From assembly GCF_002929825.1 (NCBI RefSeq), contig NZ_PJJN01000021.1, positions 1 to 35,226 on the forward strand: DNA of 35,226 nucleotides, read 5' to 3'. The DNA is from Cryobacterium sp. Y29 (GTDB lineage Bacteria > Actinomycetota > Actinomycetes > Actinomycetales > Microbacteriaceae). The notes under the pieces are model-generated. The model saw nothing but the letters and a program-made list of their open reading frames with translations, did not search any database and had not been told where the DNA came from. The stretch's first letter is position 1; each line of letters opens with the position of its first letter. Positions 25,332 through 32,570 of the stretch are shown here, in pieces. Position numbers and translations under genes: made by a program.

Positions 25332-26006
25332 GTGAAATATCTTGTAGCGGCAGTCCGACTATCTGTCGCAATACTGGGCACGGTGGCGATTCTGTCGACA
25401 TTTTTCGACACGGCCACGCGGGCGACGATCAACCCGTTCAACTTTTTCGGGTTTTTCACCATGCAGAGCAACATTATTCTGGTCGTTGTGCTGCTGGTCG
25501 CCGCGGTCGTGTCCTTCTCCGGACGGCCCCAATCCCGGTCGTTGATGTTGGCGCGAGGTTGTGCAACAACTTACATAGTCATCACCGGCGTCGTGTATGA
25601 CGTTTTGTTGGCTGGACTTGAAGGTGGCGTGTCCCTCGCGTGGGCTAACTCCGTGCTGCACATAATCCTGCCTCTCTATGCCGCACTGGATTGGGTGATT
25701 TTCAGCGACCGCAGTGCCCTTCCGCTGAACAAAATATGGGTCGCGCTGGTCTACCCAATCGTGTGGATCACCGTTGTCACCACTCGCGGGGCAACCGACG
25801 GATGGGTACCCTACCCATTCCTCGATCCCGCACAGGGCTACGGCGTCGTCATGATCTACGCTCTGGCCATTGCTATCGCAACTGTCGTCTTTGCTGCAAT
25901 TATCTGGGCCATCAGTCGATTGCATCTCGTGCGCAATTTCACACCTGGCGATGGTCCCGAAACCCGTCTCTCGCAACTTGGGCTGCCCCCCATCATGAAC
26001 AGATGA
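25332..26006 (+). CDS. Pr6Pr-family integral membrane protein
   Basis: 224 residues from GTG 25332, with AAAGGGA just upstream. About six membrane helices: YLVAAVRLSVAILGTVAIL, a loop with NPFNFFGFFTMQSNI, IILVVVLLVAAVVSF, TTYIVITGVVYDVLL, VLHIILPLYAALDWVIF, LVYPIVWITVVTTRG and VVMIYALAIAIATVVFAAIIW. The NFFGFFTMQSN block and YPFLDP near the end are typical of the Pr6Pr group, widespread actinobacterial six-helix proteins of unknown role. The frame stays open 127 codons upstream through the repeat array, but no start signal there is convincing. Enzymatic or transport function is not known. Confidence 0.8.
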   Translation: MKYLVAAVRLSVAILGTVAILSTFFDTATRATINPFNFFGFFTMQSNIILVVVLLVAAVVSFSGRPQSRSLMLARGCATTYIVITGVVYDVLLAGLEGGVSLAWANSVLHIILPLYAALDWVIFSDRSALPLNKIWVALVYPIVWITVVTTRGATDGWVPYPFLDPAQGYGVVMIYALAIAIATVVFAAIIWAISRLHLVRNFTPGDGPETRLSQLGLPPIMNR

Positions 26007-26177
26007 CAGCCCCGATAGACGATAAAAACTTCGTCATGGTTGCAAGCCGGACACAAGTTATATTCCGTACGGCTCCCGAAGTGCAATCTGTTTCATAACC
26101 GATGTGAGTCATAACCCATGTGTTTCAAAACACTGAGGGCACAAGACACCGCCCTTCTGAACCGAATTGCAGTGGAC

Positions 26178-27020
26178 CTACTCGCCGAGACTCCACTTTG
26201 CGATCAATGAGACGGCCGTCGCGAATGCATCGTGACCGGGTTTGTTCAAGAATGCGTGACGACTGCCCTGCAGGACGTGGTGCTGTACGTCTACTCCGTA
26301 GGCGGAAAGTTCTAATGCGAATGTGTCGCCGGACGCGCGCATGTTGTCTCTCTCTGCGTTGATTGAGAGGGTTCGCGGAAACTGGTGAAGGTCGTGACCG
26401 CCGGGGAACGCGAGTCTATTAGCGAGTGCGGCCTCTGAACCGGCATAATTGCGGTTCATTGCATTCAGGCCCCAGACGGAATGTGTAATGCGGCGGTGAC
26501 CGCTAGCCCGCTGCTGGATGTCGTCTGTTCGCTGGTGCTTGGCATGGAAAAACCCGTATGCAAGCACGGCGCCGACCGGGGGTGGACCTTCGTCGATGGC
26601 GCGAAGGGTTGCGGCGGCCGCGAGGCAGGCTCCGGCGCTCGCTCCACCCAGAATCACTCCGTGGGGTGACCGCGCAGCCACGTTGCGGTACGCGGCGAGC
26701 ACATCGTTGAGTGGCAACGGAAAGCGCCCTCTGGACAGGCCCGCACGTGTCTTCATCCAGCTCAAACCCGGAGGCGGAGCAAGTCGGTAGTCCACTGTCG
26801 CGACCGTCATCCCGTGCCGGGCGAGCGACTGTGCAACGGCATGCGCTTCAGGCTGATCGAGACCGCCTCGGAAAAAACCACCTCCATGCAGCCAGAGCAA
26901 AGTTGGCCCAGCTACTGTCGGGCCGATGGGCGTTGGCTCGTACCAGCGAACTGGAACCAGATCGTGAGAACTGACATCGGTCGCGGAGACGGTCCGCGCC
27001 GGGCTACGCAACCGCAACAT
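26178..27020 (-). CDS. Alpha/beta hydrolase, HSL-type esterase
   Basis: 280 residues from ATG 27020, which has GAGG six bases upstream and overlaps the preceding small gene by 17 bases; the frame extends to 27146 but that part overlaps the small gene. Oxyanion motif HGGG at 45-48, nucleophile Ser128 in GGASAGA (Ala in place of the usual Asp of GDSAG), Asp225 in NAERDNMRASG and His255 in GSRHAF. These place it in the hormone-sensitive-lipase family of carboxylesterases. Its substrate is unknown; it is the third gene of a PadR-led operon, so expression is probably ligand-responsive. Confidence 0.88.
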   Translation of the reverse strand: MLRLRSPARTVSATDVSSHDLVPVRWYEPTPIGPTVAGPTLLWLHGGGFFRGGLDQPEAHAVAQSLARHGMTVATVDYRLAPPPGLSWMKTRAGLSRGRFPLPLNDVLAAYRNVAARSPHGVILGGASAGACLAAAATLRAIDEGPPPVGAVLAYGFFHAKHQRTDDIQQRASGHRRITHSVWGLNAMNRNYAGSEAALANRLAFPGGHDLHQFPRTLSINAERDNMRASGDTFALELSAYGVDVQHHVLQGSRHAFLNKPGHDAFATAVSLIAKWSLGE

Positions 27021-27261
27021 CGCCTGCCTCAGGGGTATCGGCGTTGTGAATCTTGGGTGCCCATCCTGAGAGGACGGCTGCAGTAGCCAGTGCCAATTGA
27101 CCGGCATACGGCAGGACTGCCGAAGCGATCGACGTACTGGCGCCATTCGTTCCGAAGGCGTCAGCTATCGGCATCCCGATACTGAAACCCGCGAAGAAGC
27201 GGGCTCGGACGGCTCCGGGCAGCATGAGCGCAATGACGCGAAGAACCACGTCACTCTTCAT
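27004..27261 (-). CDS. Small hypothetical protein between PadR and esterase genes
   Basis: 85 residues. Its ATG overlaps the PadR stop by four bases and its end overlaps the esterase start, so it belongs to the operon. The opening MKSDVVLRVIALMLPGAVRARF resembles the start of small proteins often encoded directly behind PadR regulators in actinobacteria. A glycine/alanine-rich hydrophobic stretch (YAGQLALATAAVLSGWA) may be one membrane helix. No domain is recognised. Confidence 0.65.
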   Translation of the reverse strand: MKSDVVLRVIALMLPGAVRARFFAGFSIGMPIADAFGTNGASTSIASAVLPYAGQLALATAAVLSGWAPKIHNADTPEAGDVAVA

Positions 27262-27599
27262 GCGTGGGTCCCCTCCGCGATCCCACTCGGGACGGCAACG
27301 ACTCGGGCTGACCGTGCGTGACTGCGCAATTCAGCCGCGGCGACCACTTCCCTCGCGGCCGCCGCTCCCTCTGAAGTCAACTCGTAAAGGCGTCGACGTG
27401 GACCAGTCCGTTCGGAATCGTCCTCCCAATTTGATGTCACCCATCCTGATCCTTCCAACCGCTCCAAAATGGGATACACACTGCCTGCCGGACGACCCGT
27501 CTTTTTCACGACAAACAGCCCCCAGATGGGCGCTTCGCCACTAAGAAAGGCATTCAGCACATCGACGGTGGCCGGAGTGACACGACTGAGAGGAACCAT
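27258..27599 (-). CDS. PadR-family transcriptional regulator
   Basis: 113 residues with the compact PadR winged helix: TPATVDVLNAFLSGEAPIWGLFVVKKTGRPAGSVYPILERLEGSGWV, then the wing ending RRRLYELTSEGAAAARE. There is little C-terminal dimerisation arm, as in the short PadR-s2 class. The ATG at 27599 is 15 bases from a perfect palindrome CTATATATATAG (27615-27626), a likely autoregulatory site. It heads an operon with a small protein and an esterase, both overlapping. PadR proteins usually repress a neighbouring gene until a phenolic or drug ligand binds; the ligand here is unknown. Confidence 0.88.
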   Translation of the reverse strand: MVPLSRVTPATVDVLNAFLSGEAPIWGLFVVKKTGRPAGSVYPILERLEGSGWVTSNWEDDSERTGPRRRLYELTSEGAAAAREVVAAAELRSHARSARVVAVPSGIAEGTHA

Positions 27600-27614
27600 G
27601 AAGTGAAACTACCA

Positions 27615-27626
27615 CTATATATATAG
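27615..27626. promoter_or_regulatory. AT-rich palindrome CTATATATATAG, likely PadR operator and -10 region
   Basis: A perfect 12-base inverted repeat in otherwise GC-rich DNA, immediately upstream of the padR start. AT-rich alternating palindromes are typical for short PadR proteins, and it offers TATATA as a -10 element. The remaining 240 bases to 27870 show no gene. Confidence 0.55.
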
Positions 27627-27870
27627 AGATGCATTCTCCGATTTCGAACAGCACCCTCGATGGCCTAAACGCACCCTGACGCGCTCTTTATTGGGGAGCA
27701 ATAGTCGGTCGGTTCCCCGCTAGGTCGACACGCCACCACGGACCTTGGCTCGGCGTCCTTGAGGGTCCGCTCATCGCGAATGTAACGAGAATCAGAGGAC
27801 CAGTCCCGACTGAATGAGTCACGGCGAGGACCGGGGCGGAGGCGTGCCGGGTCGTGTTGCGGCGGCACGA

Positions 27871-28668
27871 CTAGAAGTCGTGGTCGCGCAGCCAGGACAG
27901 GAGCTCGTCCTCACGCCGGGAGGTGTCGGCCTGTTGCCAGGCGCCCAGGTCCCGCTCATCGACGAGGAGGCCGTCGCGCAGGTAGACGACGCGGTCGGCG
28001 CGGACAGCGCACGCGGGGTCATGGGTGACCATCATGATCGTGGTGCCGTCCCGATGCACGCCGGTGAGGGCATCCATCACCTCGAGGGTCATGCTGCTGT
28101 TCAGGGCCCCGGTGGGCTCGTCGGCGAAGAGCACTGCGGGCTTGGTGGCCAAAGCCCGGCAGATCGACGCGCGTTGCAGCTGGCCGCCCGACACCTGGGT
28201 GATGCCGTGGTCGGCGACGTGCGCGATGCCGAATCGCTCGAGCATCGCGTCGACGCGGGCTTCGACTTCGGCGCGGGCTTTAGGTTGTGCCTTGAGCGCA
28301 GGCAGCAGGATGTTGTCGCGCAGATTGAAGTTGGACAAGAAGTACGCCTGCTGGAAGATGAAACCCATCTTGGTGAGCCGGGTATGACTCATGTCGCGTT
28401 CGCTCAGCTCTGTGAGGTCGAGGTCGCCGAGGCGCACGTGGCCCGCGGTCGGCCGGTCCATGCCACTGATGCAGTACAGCAGCGTCGATTTTCCGGAGCC
28501 CGAGGCGCCCATGACGGCGAGGAATTCGCCTTGGCGAACGGCGAGATCGATGCCGTTGAGCACTCGGGTGGGCGGTTCTGTCGAGTGGTAGGACTTTTCC
28601 AGGGCGGTCGTGACGAGGGCGGTGGTGACGAGCGCGGGAGAGGTCGAAGGTGCTTCGGAGAGCGTCAT
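27871..28668 (-). CDS. ABC transporter ATP-binding protein, MacB/LolD type
   Basis: 265 residues from ATG 28668. An alternative ATG at 28716 overlaps the permease stop (TGATG) and would add 16 residues. Walker A GASGSGKS at 54-61, a Q-loop in FIFQQAYFLSNFNL, signature VSGGQLQR, Walker B AVLFADEPTGALN and the switch His in MMVTHDP. The GALN after the Walker B motif and the short size are typical of the MacB/LolD/FtsE class that works with FtsX-type permeases. Such systems act as mechanotransmitters for drugs, peptides or lipoproteins, with little true transport. It is paired with the large FtsX permease immediately upstream. Confidence 0.92.
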   Translation of the reverse strand: MTLSEAPSTSPALVTTALVTTALEKSYHSTEPPTRVLNGIDLAVRQGEFLAVMGASGSGKSTLLYCISGMDRPTAGHVRLGDLDLTELSERDMSHTRLTKMGFIFQQAYFLSNFNLRDNILLPALKAQPKARAEVEARVDAMLERFGIAHVADHGITQVSGGQLQRASICRALATKPAVLFADEPTGALNSSMTLEVMDALTGVHRDGTTIMMVTHDPACAVRADRVVYLRDGLLVDERDLGAWQQADTSRREDELLSWLRDHDF

Positions 28669-28715
28669 GTGTGATCCGTTCGGGGATTCGTGATTCGCGG
28701 GACGGGGTGTGTGCA

Positions 28716-31097
28716 TCAGGCGCGCAGCCACGCGCTCGTGTCGCCGCGACGCAGCCGCGACGACACGGCGACGGCACTGATCGTGCCGACGGCCATGAGC
28801 AGCAGCGGGTAGGCCACGTAGACGAGCAGCGGGTTCGGGATAAACGCCAGGTTCGAGATGCCGAGACCGGCAAGAGAGATCGCTGCGCCCACGAGAGCCT
28901 CGCCGAGGGTCGCAGCGACGGCGACGCCGATCATGGTGCCGATCACGACGGTGAGGATCGCCTTGAACCGTAGCTGCGCGGCGAGCTCGGAGCCGGAGAA
29001 TCCGAGCGCGGAGAGGATGCCGGAGCGGCGCTTCTCGCGGGCGAGACGCAGGGTGAGATTCAGGGTCGTGATGAGCGCGGCGACCCCGATCGCGAACACG
29101 ATGGCGAGCAGCGCCGCGTTGAAGAAAGCACTGGTGACGTAGCTGAGAGTCTGCGAGACGTACTCGCGCATCGGTACGACGGTCGCGGCCGGGAACCGGT
29201 CGCCGTAGTCGGTGGCGATCACGGTGGGGTCCTGCCCTGCTGCGGTGGTGGCGTAGTAGATGTAGCCGGTGACGATGCCGGTCGCGTCGCCCGCCATCTT
29301 GGCGGTCTGGCCGCCGCTGGTGATGTCCTGATAGACACCATTCACCGTCAGGGTGACTTCGCTCCCGTCACGGCGCACCGTGAACTCGTCGTCGACGTCG
29401 ACACCGTATCGGTCGGCGTTGAGCACCGACAGCGAGATCTCCCCGGCGGAGGGTGGCCCGCCTCGCAGGTACTGGATCGTGTTCCCCGAGTAGTCCCCCA
29501 CCTCGACGCGCATCGACTCCCACCCCTCGTCCCCACGCGTCTCGACAAGTTCGTTCGCGAACCTGTGCACCTGGGCGAGACGGGAGTCGGTGGCAAATGC
29601 CGTATCTGCGTCCTCCCGCACCTGCTCCAGATCGTCGGAGAATTGCAGGTCGATACGCAGATCGCTCTCGGGCGCACCCATATACGTGACGAACTTCGGG
29701 CTCTGGAAGGTGGTGAGCAAGTTCGTCGGCAACGTGATCAGAACCACGGCGAGCAGGAAGACGAGCGGCAGCAGCATCCACTGACCTGCCTCGGAGCGGA
29801 GGTCGACGAGCGAGATTCGACGGCCCAGGTCGCCGCCCCTGTACGAGGTAAACGCCGAGCGGCGCACCCGGCGGGCAAGCCGCTTCCCGCGTCGGGCGGT
29901 TTGCCGCTCGTTGAGCGTCGAGCCGTGCACGAGAGCGCCAACGACCTCGATGCGATTGATCAACCGCAGCACGTGGCGGCAGATTGCGATGACGACGAGA
30001 AACACCAGCACGAGCGCGGCAATCGGGGCCAAGAAAGTCAGGGCTGTGACGGGGGCGGTGGCGTAGCTCGCCTGCATGCCGCTGGTGAGCGCCCGCGACG
30101 CGACGATCGCGAGCCCGCCGCCGATGACGCAGGCGATGAGCGTCATCGCGCTGTACTTCGACAGATACAGACCGGAGATGGTCGAGTTCGGCAGGCCGAT
30201 CGCCTTCATCGCGCCGATTTGATGAACCTCGTCCTGCAACCTGCCGCGGATGACGAAGCGCACGTTGAGGAGGGCGATAGCGATGAGCAGAAGGCTCACG
30301 AACATCAATGCGATCGCGACCAGGCCGTCGCTGATGGCGTTGATGATGCGGATCATGTCGCCGGTGACGGCCTGCCCGTTCTTTGGCAATGACTGATCCG
30401 ACTCGTAGGCGGCCTGAAAATTGCTCGTCTGTGCCGGGTCGGCGAGCCGATACTCGACGATGATCTCGGGACTGCCACCGCTCGTGTGCAGTCGCTCGAA
30501 ATCGGCGTCGGAGACGAGGAACCGCGTCGCGGAGGAGAGTGATGACGCCATTTGCGAATCGCGCACGAAGCCCGCGATGACGAAGCTCTCGATGCCGACA
30601 TCGGTACGGATGCGCAGTTCGTCACCAGCTTGCAGCCCGAAGCGCTGCTGATAGGCGACCGGTACGAAGGTCTCGCCGTCAGCCGGGTACGCGATGGTGC
30701 TGTCGGCATCGAGGAGGAAGTCGAACGCGGTGTTTTGCGTGACGAAGAGGTTGTCGATGAGGCTCTTCGACAGGGTGCCGGACTCCGTCGTGCCCGGGCG
30801 GGCCCAAGCGAGCACGGCGCTGTCGTAACCGACCATGTCCTCGATGAGCCAGGAGTCGATCTCCGGATGCGCGGTGGCGAAGGCATCCAGTGCCGCTTTG
30901 TCGTAGGCACCCTTATGCATTTGCAAGAAGTGCGGCGGCTTGGCCTGATCGAACAGGGCGTTCACCGAGCCGAGCGTGCGCTCCATCACCATCGCACCAC
31001 TCGCCATGAGAAAGGCGCTGAAGACGAGGACCACGAGCAAAGCGATGTTGACGCCGGGGTTCTTGCGCAGGTCGTTGAGCGTGTACTTGAAGTGCAT
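28716..31097 (-). CDS. FtsX/MacB-type ABC transporter permease
   Basis: 793 residues from ATG 31097 (MHFKYTLNDLRKNPGVNIAL), with GGAGG about 11 bases upstream; the frame stays open to 31448. Helix 1 is followed by a MacB-like periplasmic domain (about 40-270) and an FtsX domain with three helices around IALMFVSLLLIAIALLNVRFVI and DEVHQIGAMKAIGLP. A second half has another external domain (LQFSDDLEQVREDADTAFA) and a C-terminal FtsX domain ending in LLMAVGTISAVAVSSRL. Two FtsX repeats make it a self-dimer-type permease, common in Gram-positive bacteria. It pairs with the downstream ATPase. Bacitracin-type sensing or peptide export is possible, but no two-component system is nearby. Confidence 0.88.
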   Translation of the reverse strand: MHFKYTLNDLRKNPGVNIALLVVLVFSAFLMASGAMVMERTLGSVNALFDQAKPPHFLQMHKGAYDKAALDAFATAHPEIDSWLIEDMVGYDSAVLAWARPGTTESGTLSKSLIDNLFVTQNTAFDFLLDADSTIAYPADGETFVPVAYQQRFGLQAGDELRIRTDVGIESFVIAGFVRDSQMASSLSSATRFLVSDADFERLHTSGGSPEIIVEYRLADPAQTSNFQAAYESDQSLPKNGQAVTGDMIRIINAISDGLVAIALMFVSLLLIAIALLNVRFVIRGRLQDEVHQIGAMKAIGLPNSTISGLYLSKYSAMTLIACVIGGGLAIVASRALTSGMQASYATAPVTALTFLAPIAALVLVFLVVIAICRHVLRLINRIEVVGALVHGSTLNERQTARRGKRLARRVRRSAFTSYRGGDLGRRISLVDLRSEAGQWMLLPLVFLLAVVLITLPTNLLTTFQSPKFVTYMGAPESDLRIDLQFSDDLEQVREDADTAFATDSRLAQVHRFANELVETRGDEGWESMRVEVGDYSGNTIQYLRGGPPSAGEISLSVLNADRYGVDVDDEFTVRRDGSEVTLTVNGVYQDITSGGQTAKMAGDATGIVTGYIYYATTAAGQDPTVIATDYGDRFPAATVVPMREYVSQTLSYVTSAFFNAALLAIVFAIGVAALITTLNLTLRLAREKRRSGILSALGFSGSELAAQLRFKAILTVVIGTMIGVAVAATLGEALVGAAISLAGLGISNLAFIPNPLLVYVAYPLLLMAVGTISAVAVSSRLRRGDTSAWLRA

Positions 31098-31604
31098 GTG
31101 CTGCGGTGCCTCCGACGACAAGACCCCGATACCGGGGATTTGGAGCGACATCCAGGTGAGTACCCAGTGATATGCGATGTCGAGATCGATGTTGAATAAT
31201 TCGACGCCGGCGACATTCCGCGTCTCCCTGCGTTTGCGCAGCGCGTGGGTCCACAGTCCGCTGAGACCGTAGATGTACAGGATATCGAGGACCCCCTCCC
31301 AGAAATTACCCTGGAACAAGATGTCCAGGACGCCCTCTCGACGACCGGCGACCAGAGAGATACCGCGGGCCGACACGGCCGGAGGAGCAAGACTCCATAT
31401 GGCGAGAACCAACAAAGGGCATACGCGAGCGGCCGAAAAAGTCAGCAACCACCCCTGTCAGGAAGCGCGATTTGCGGATACTCTTCGCCGCAGGCGCGCG
31501 TGCGTGCGCTCAATGCCAATGCATTTGGCTGAAGGCTACGTATCAACGCTGTCGCACTAATCGTCGGGATCGTCCCGATGGGCGAAAACCCATAGGAGTG
31601 AATC
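31098..31604. other. Upstream region of FtsX permease and CHRD-like gene
   Basis: About 500 bases holding divergent regulatory DNA. On the minus strand the permease frame is open to 31448 and contains two copies of a 21-base unit (31278-31298 and 31317-31337) that differ only at synonymous positions and both read EGVLDIL. Toward the right, a small perfect hairpin TCGGGATCGTCCCGA lies at 31564-31578, just upstream of the CHRD-like gene. No RNA gene was recognised. Confidence 0.45.
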
Positions 31605-32300
31605 GTGAAGAAGAACATCAAACTGGTGATCGGCGCGAGCGCAGCCGCGCTAATCGCCGTGTCGTTGGGCGCTGCACCGGCATCAGCGCATGTGCCGAAA
31701 TCGGTGCGCGGTAACGTCGTGCTGACCGCCCACCTCACGGAGCTGAACGACTCGGGAGCGTCGGGTAAGGCGGTCGCCATTGTTCGCGGCGAGACAATCC
31801 GGGCGATCGGAATCCGCGCGCGGGGTTTGACGCCCGACGCTCCCCACGCCCAGCACATCCACTATGGCGAACAGGCCATGAACGAATGCCCCACGCTGAA
31901 GTTGGACAAAAACGGCGACGGGCGACTGAACACCGTCGAGGGGGTACCGGCCTACGGCCCCGTTGTGGTGTCCCTGAACACCAGCGGAGACACCACGCCG
32001 GCCAGTTTCCTCGACGTTACCCGGTTCCCCGTCGCGAAAAACGGCGCCTATAGCTACCTTCGCACCAACATCCGCTTCACGGACGTAGCCGGAATCGGAT
32101 ACCCAGGAGCCGAGGGGCTCGGCACCGCCGCGCAAATCGCCGAAGCCATCCGCGACGGCGAGGGCGTCGTAGTCATCCACGGAAACGACTACGACGGCAA
32201 CGGCGCGTACAACCTCAGCGATCCCGAGGGTGCGAGCGAACTCAACCCAGCTCTCCCCGCCGAGGTAACCGACCCGGTCGCCTGCGGAGTACTGCGCTAG
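31605..32300 (+). CDS. Secreted CHRD-like protein
   Basis: 231 residues with a signal peptide (MKKNIKLVIGASAAALIAVS core, predicted cleavage after AAPASA, residue 28). The body resembles CHRD/SOD-like domains: GIRARGLTPDAPHAQHIHYGE with the HIH motif, then GPVVVSLNTSGDTTPASFL, and IRDGEGVVVIHGNDYDGNGAY near the end. An inserted DKNGDGRLNTVEG segment is an EF-hand-like calcium loop. CHRD proteins are secreted beta-rich proteins of poorly known role, and the His motif hints at metal binding. AGGAG lies six to seven bases before the GTG start at 31605. The gene is monocistronic, with a hairpin after the stop. Confidence 0.8.
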   Translation: MKKNIKLVIGASAAALIAVSLGAAPASAHVPKSVRGNVVLTAHLTELNDSGASGKAVAIVRGETIRAIGIRARGLTPDAPHAQHIHYGEQAMNECPTLKLDKNGDGRLNTVEGVPAYGPVVVSLNTSGDTTPASFLDVTRFPVAKNGAYSYLRTNIRFTDVAGIGYPGAEGLGTAAQIAEAIRDGEGVVVIHGNDYDGNGAYNLSDPEGASELNPALPAEVTDPVACGVLR

Positions 32301-32322
32301 CTGCGAGAGCCCGGCCAAGACT

Positions 32323-32373
32323 GAGGTCCAGGCACCGTGCGAGCGCCCACAGCGCCGCACGGTCCTGGACCTC
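32323..32373 (+). terminator. Long hairpin after the CHRD-like gene
   Basis: GAGGTCCAGG-ACCGTGCG pairs with CGCACGGTCCTGGACCTC, 18 pairs with one bulged base and a 14-base loop. The following stretch is only weakly T-rich (ACCCTTT), so it may be a terminator or an mRNA-stabilising hairpin. Confidence 0.6.
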
Positions 32374-32570
32374 ACCCTTTGACAGAAGGTCAAGACCCTA
32401 GCTCGCCTGCCCCAGCGCCCTGTCTTCCTGGTGCATCTTTTCCTGTCTCCCCGAGAAGGCTAGCCCCGGCGTCACGAGTGACCTACCTTGGTAGCAGTGG
32501 CATACCCCGGCGGTGAGTTCATACCGCGACGAATGTCGGCGGGCGCCGCTATCGAGTAAGGGAGCTCACC

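Noticed and set aside
26120..26133. GTGTTT-CA-AAACAC hairpin between the Pr6Pr and esterase genes as terminator
   Set aside because: Weak AT-rich stem without a T run; could be chance.
27814..28674. 286-codon plus-strand frame opposite the MacB-like ATPase
   Set aside because: Shadow; the minus strand carries Walker A, signature and Walker B motifs in order.
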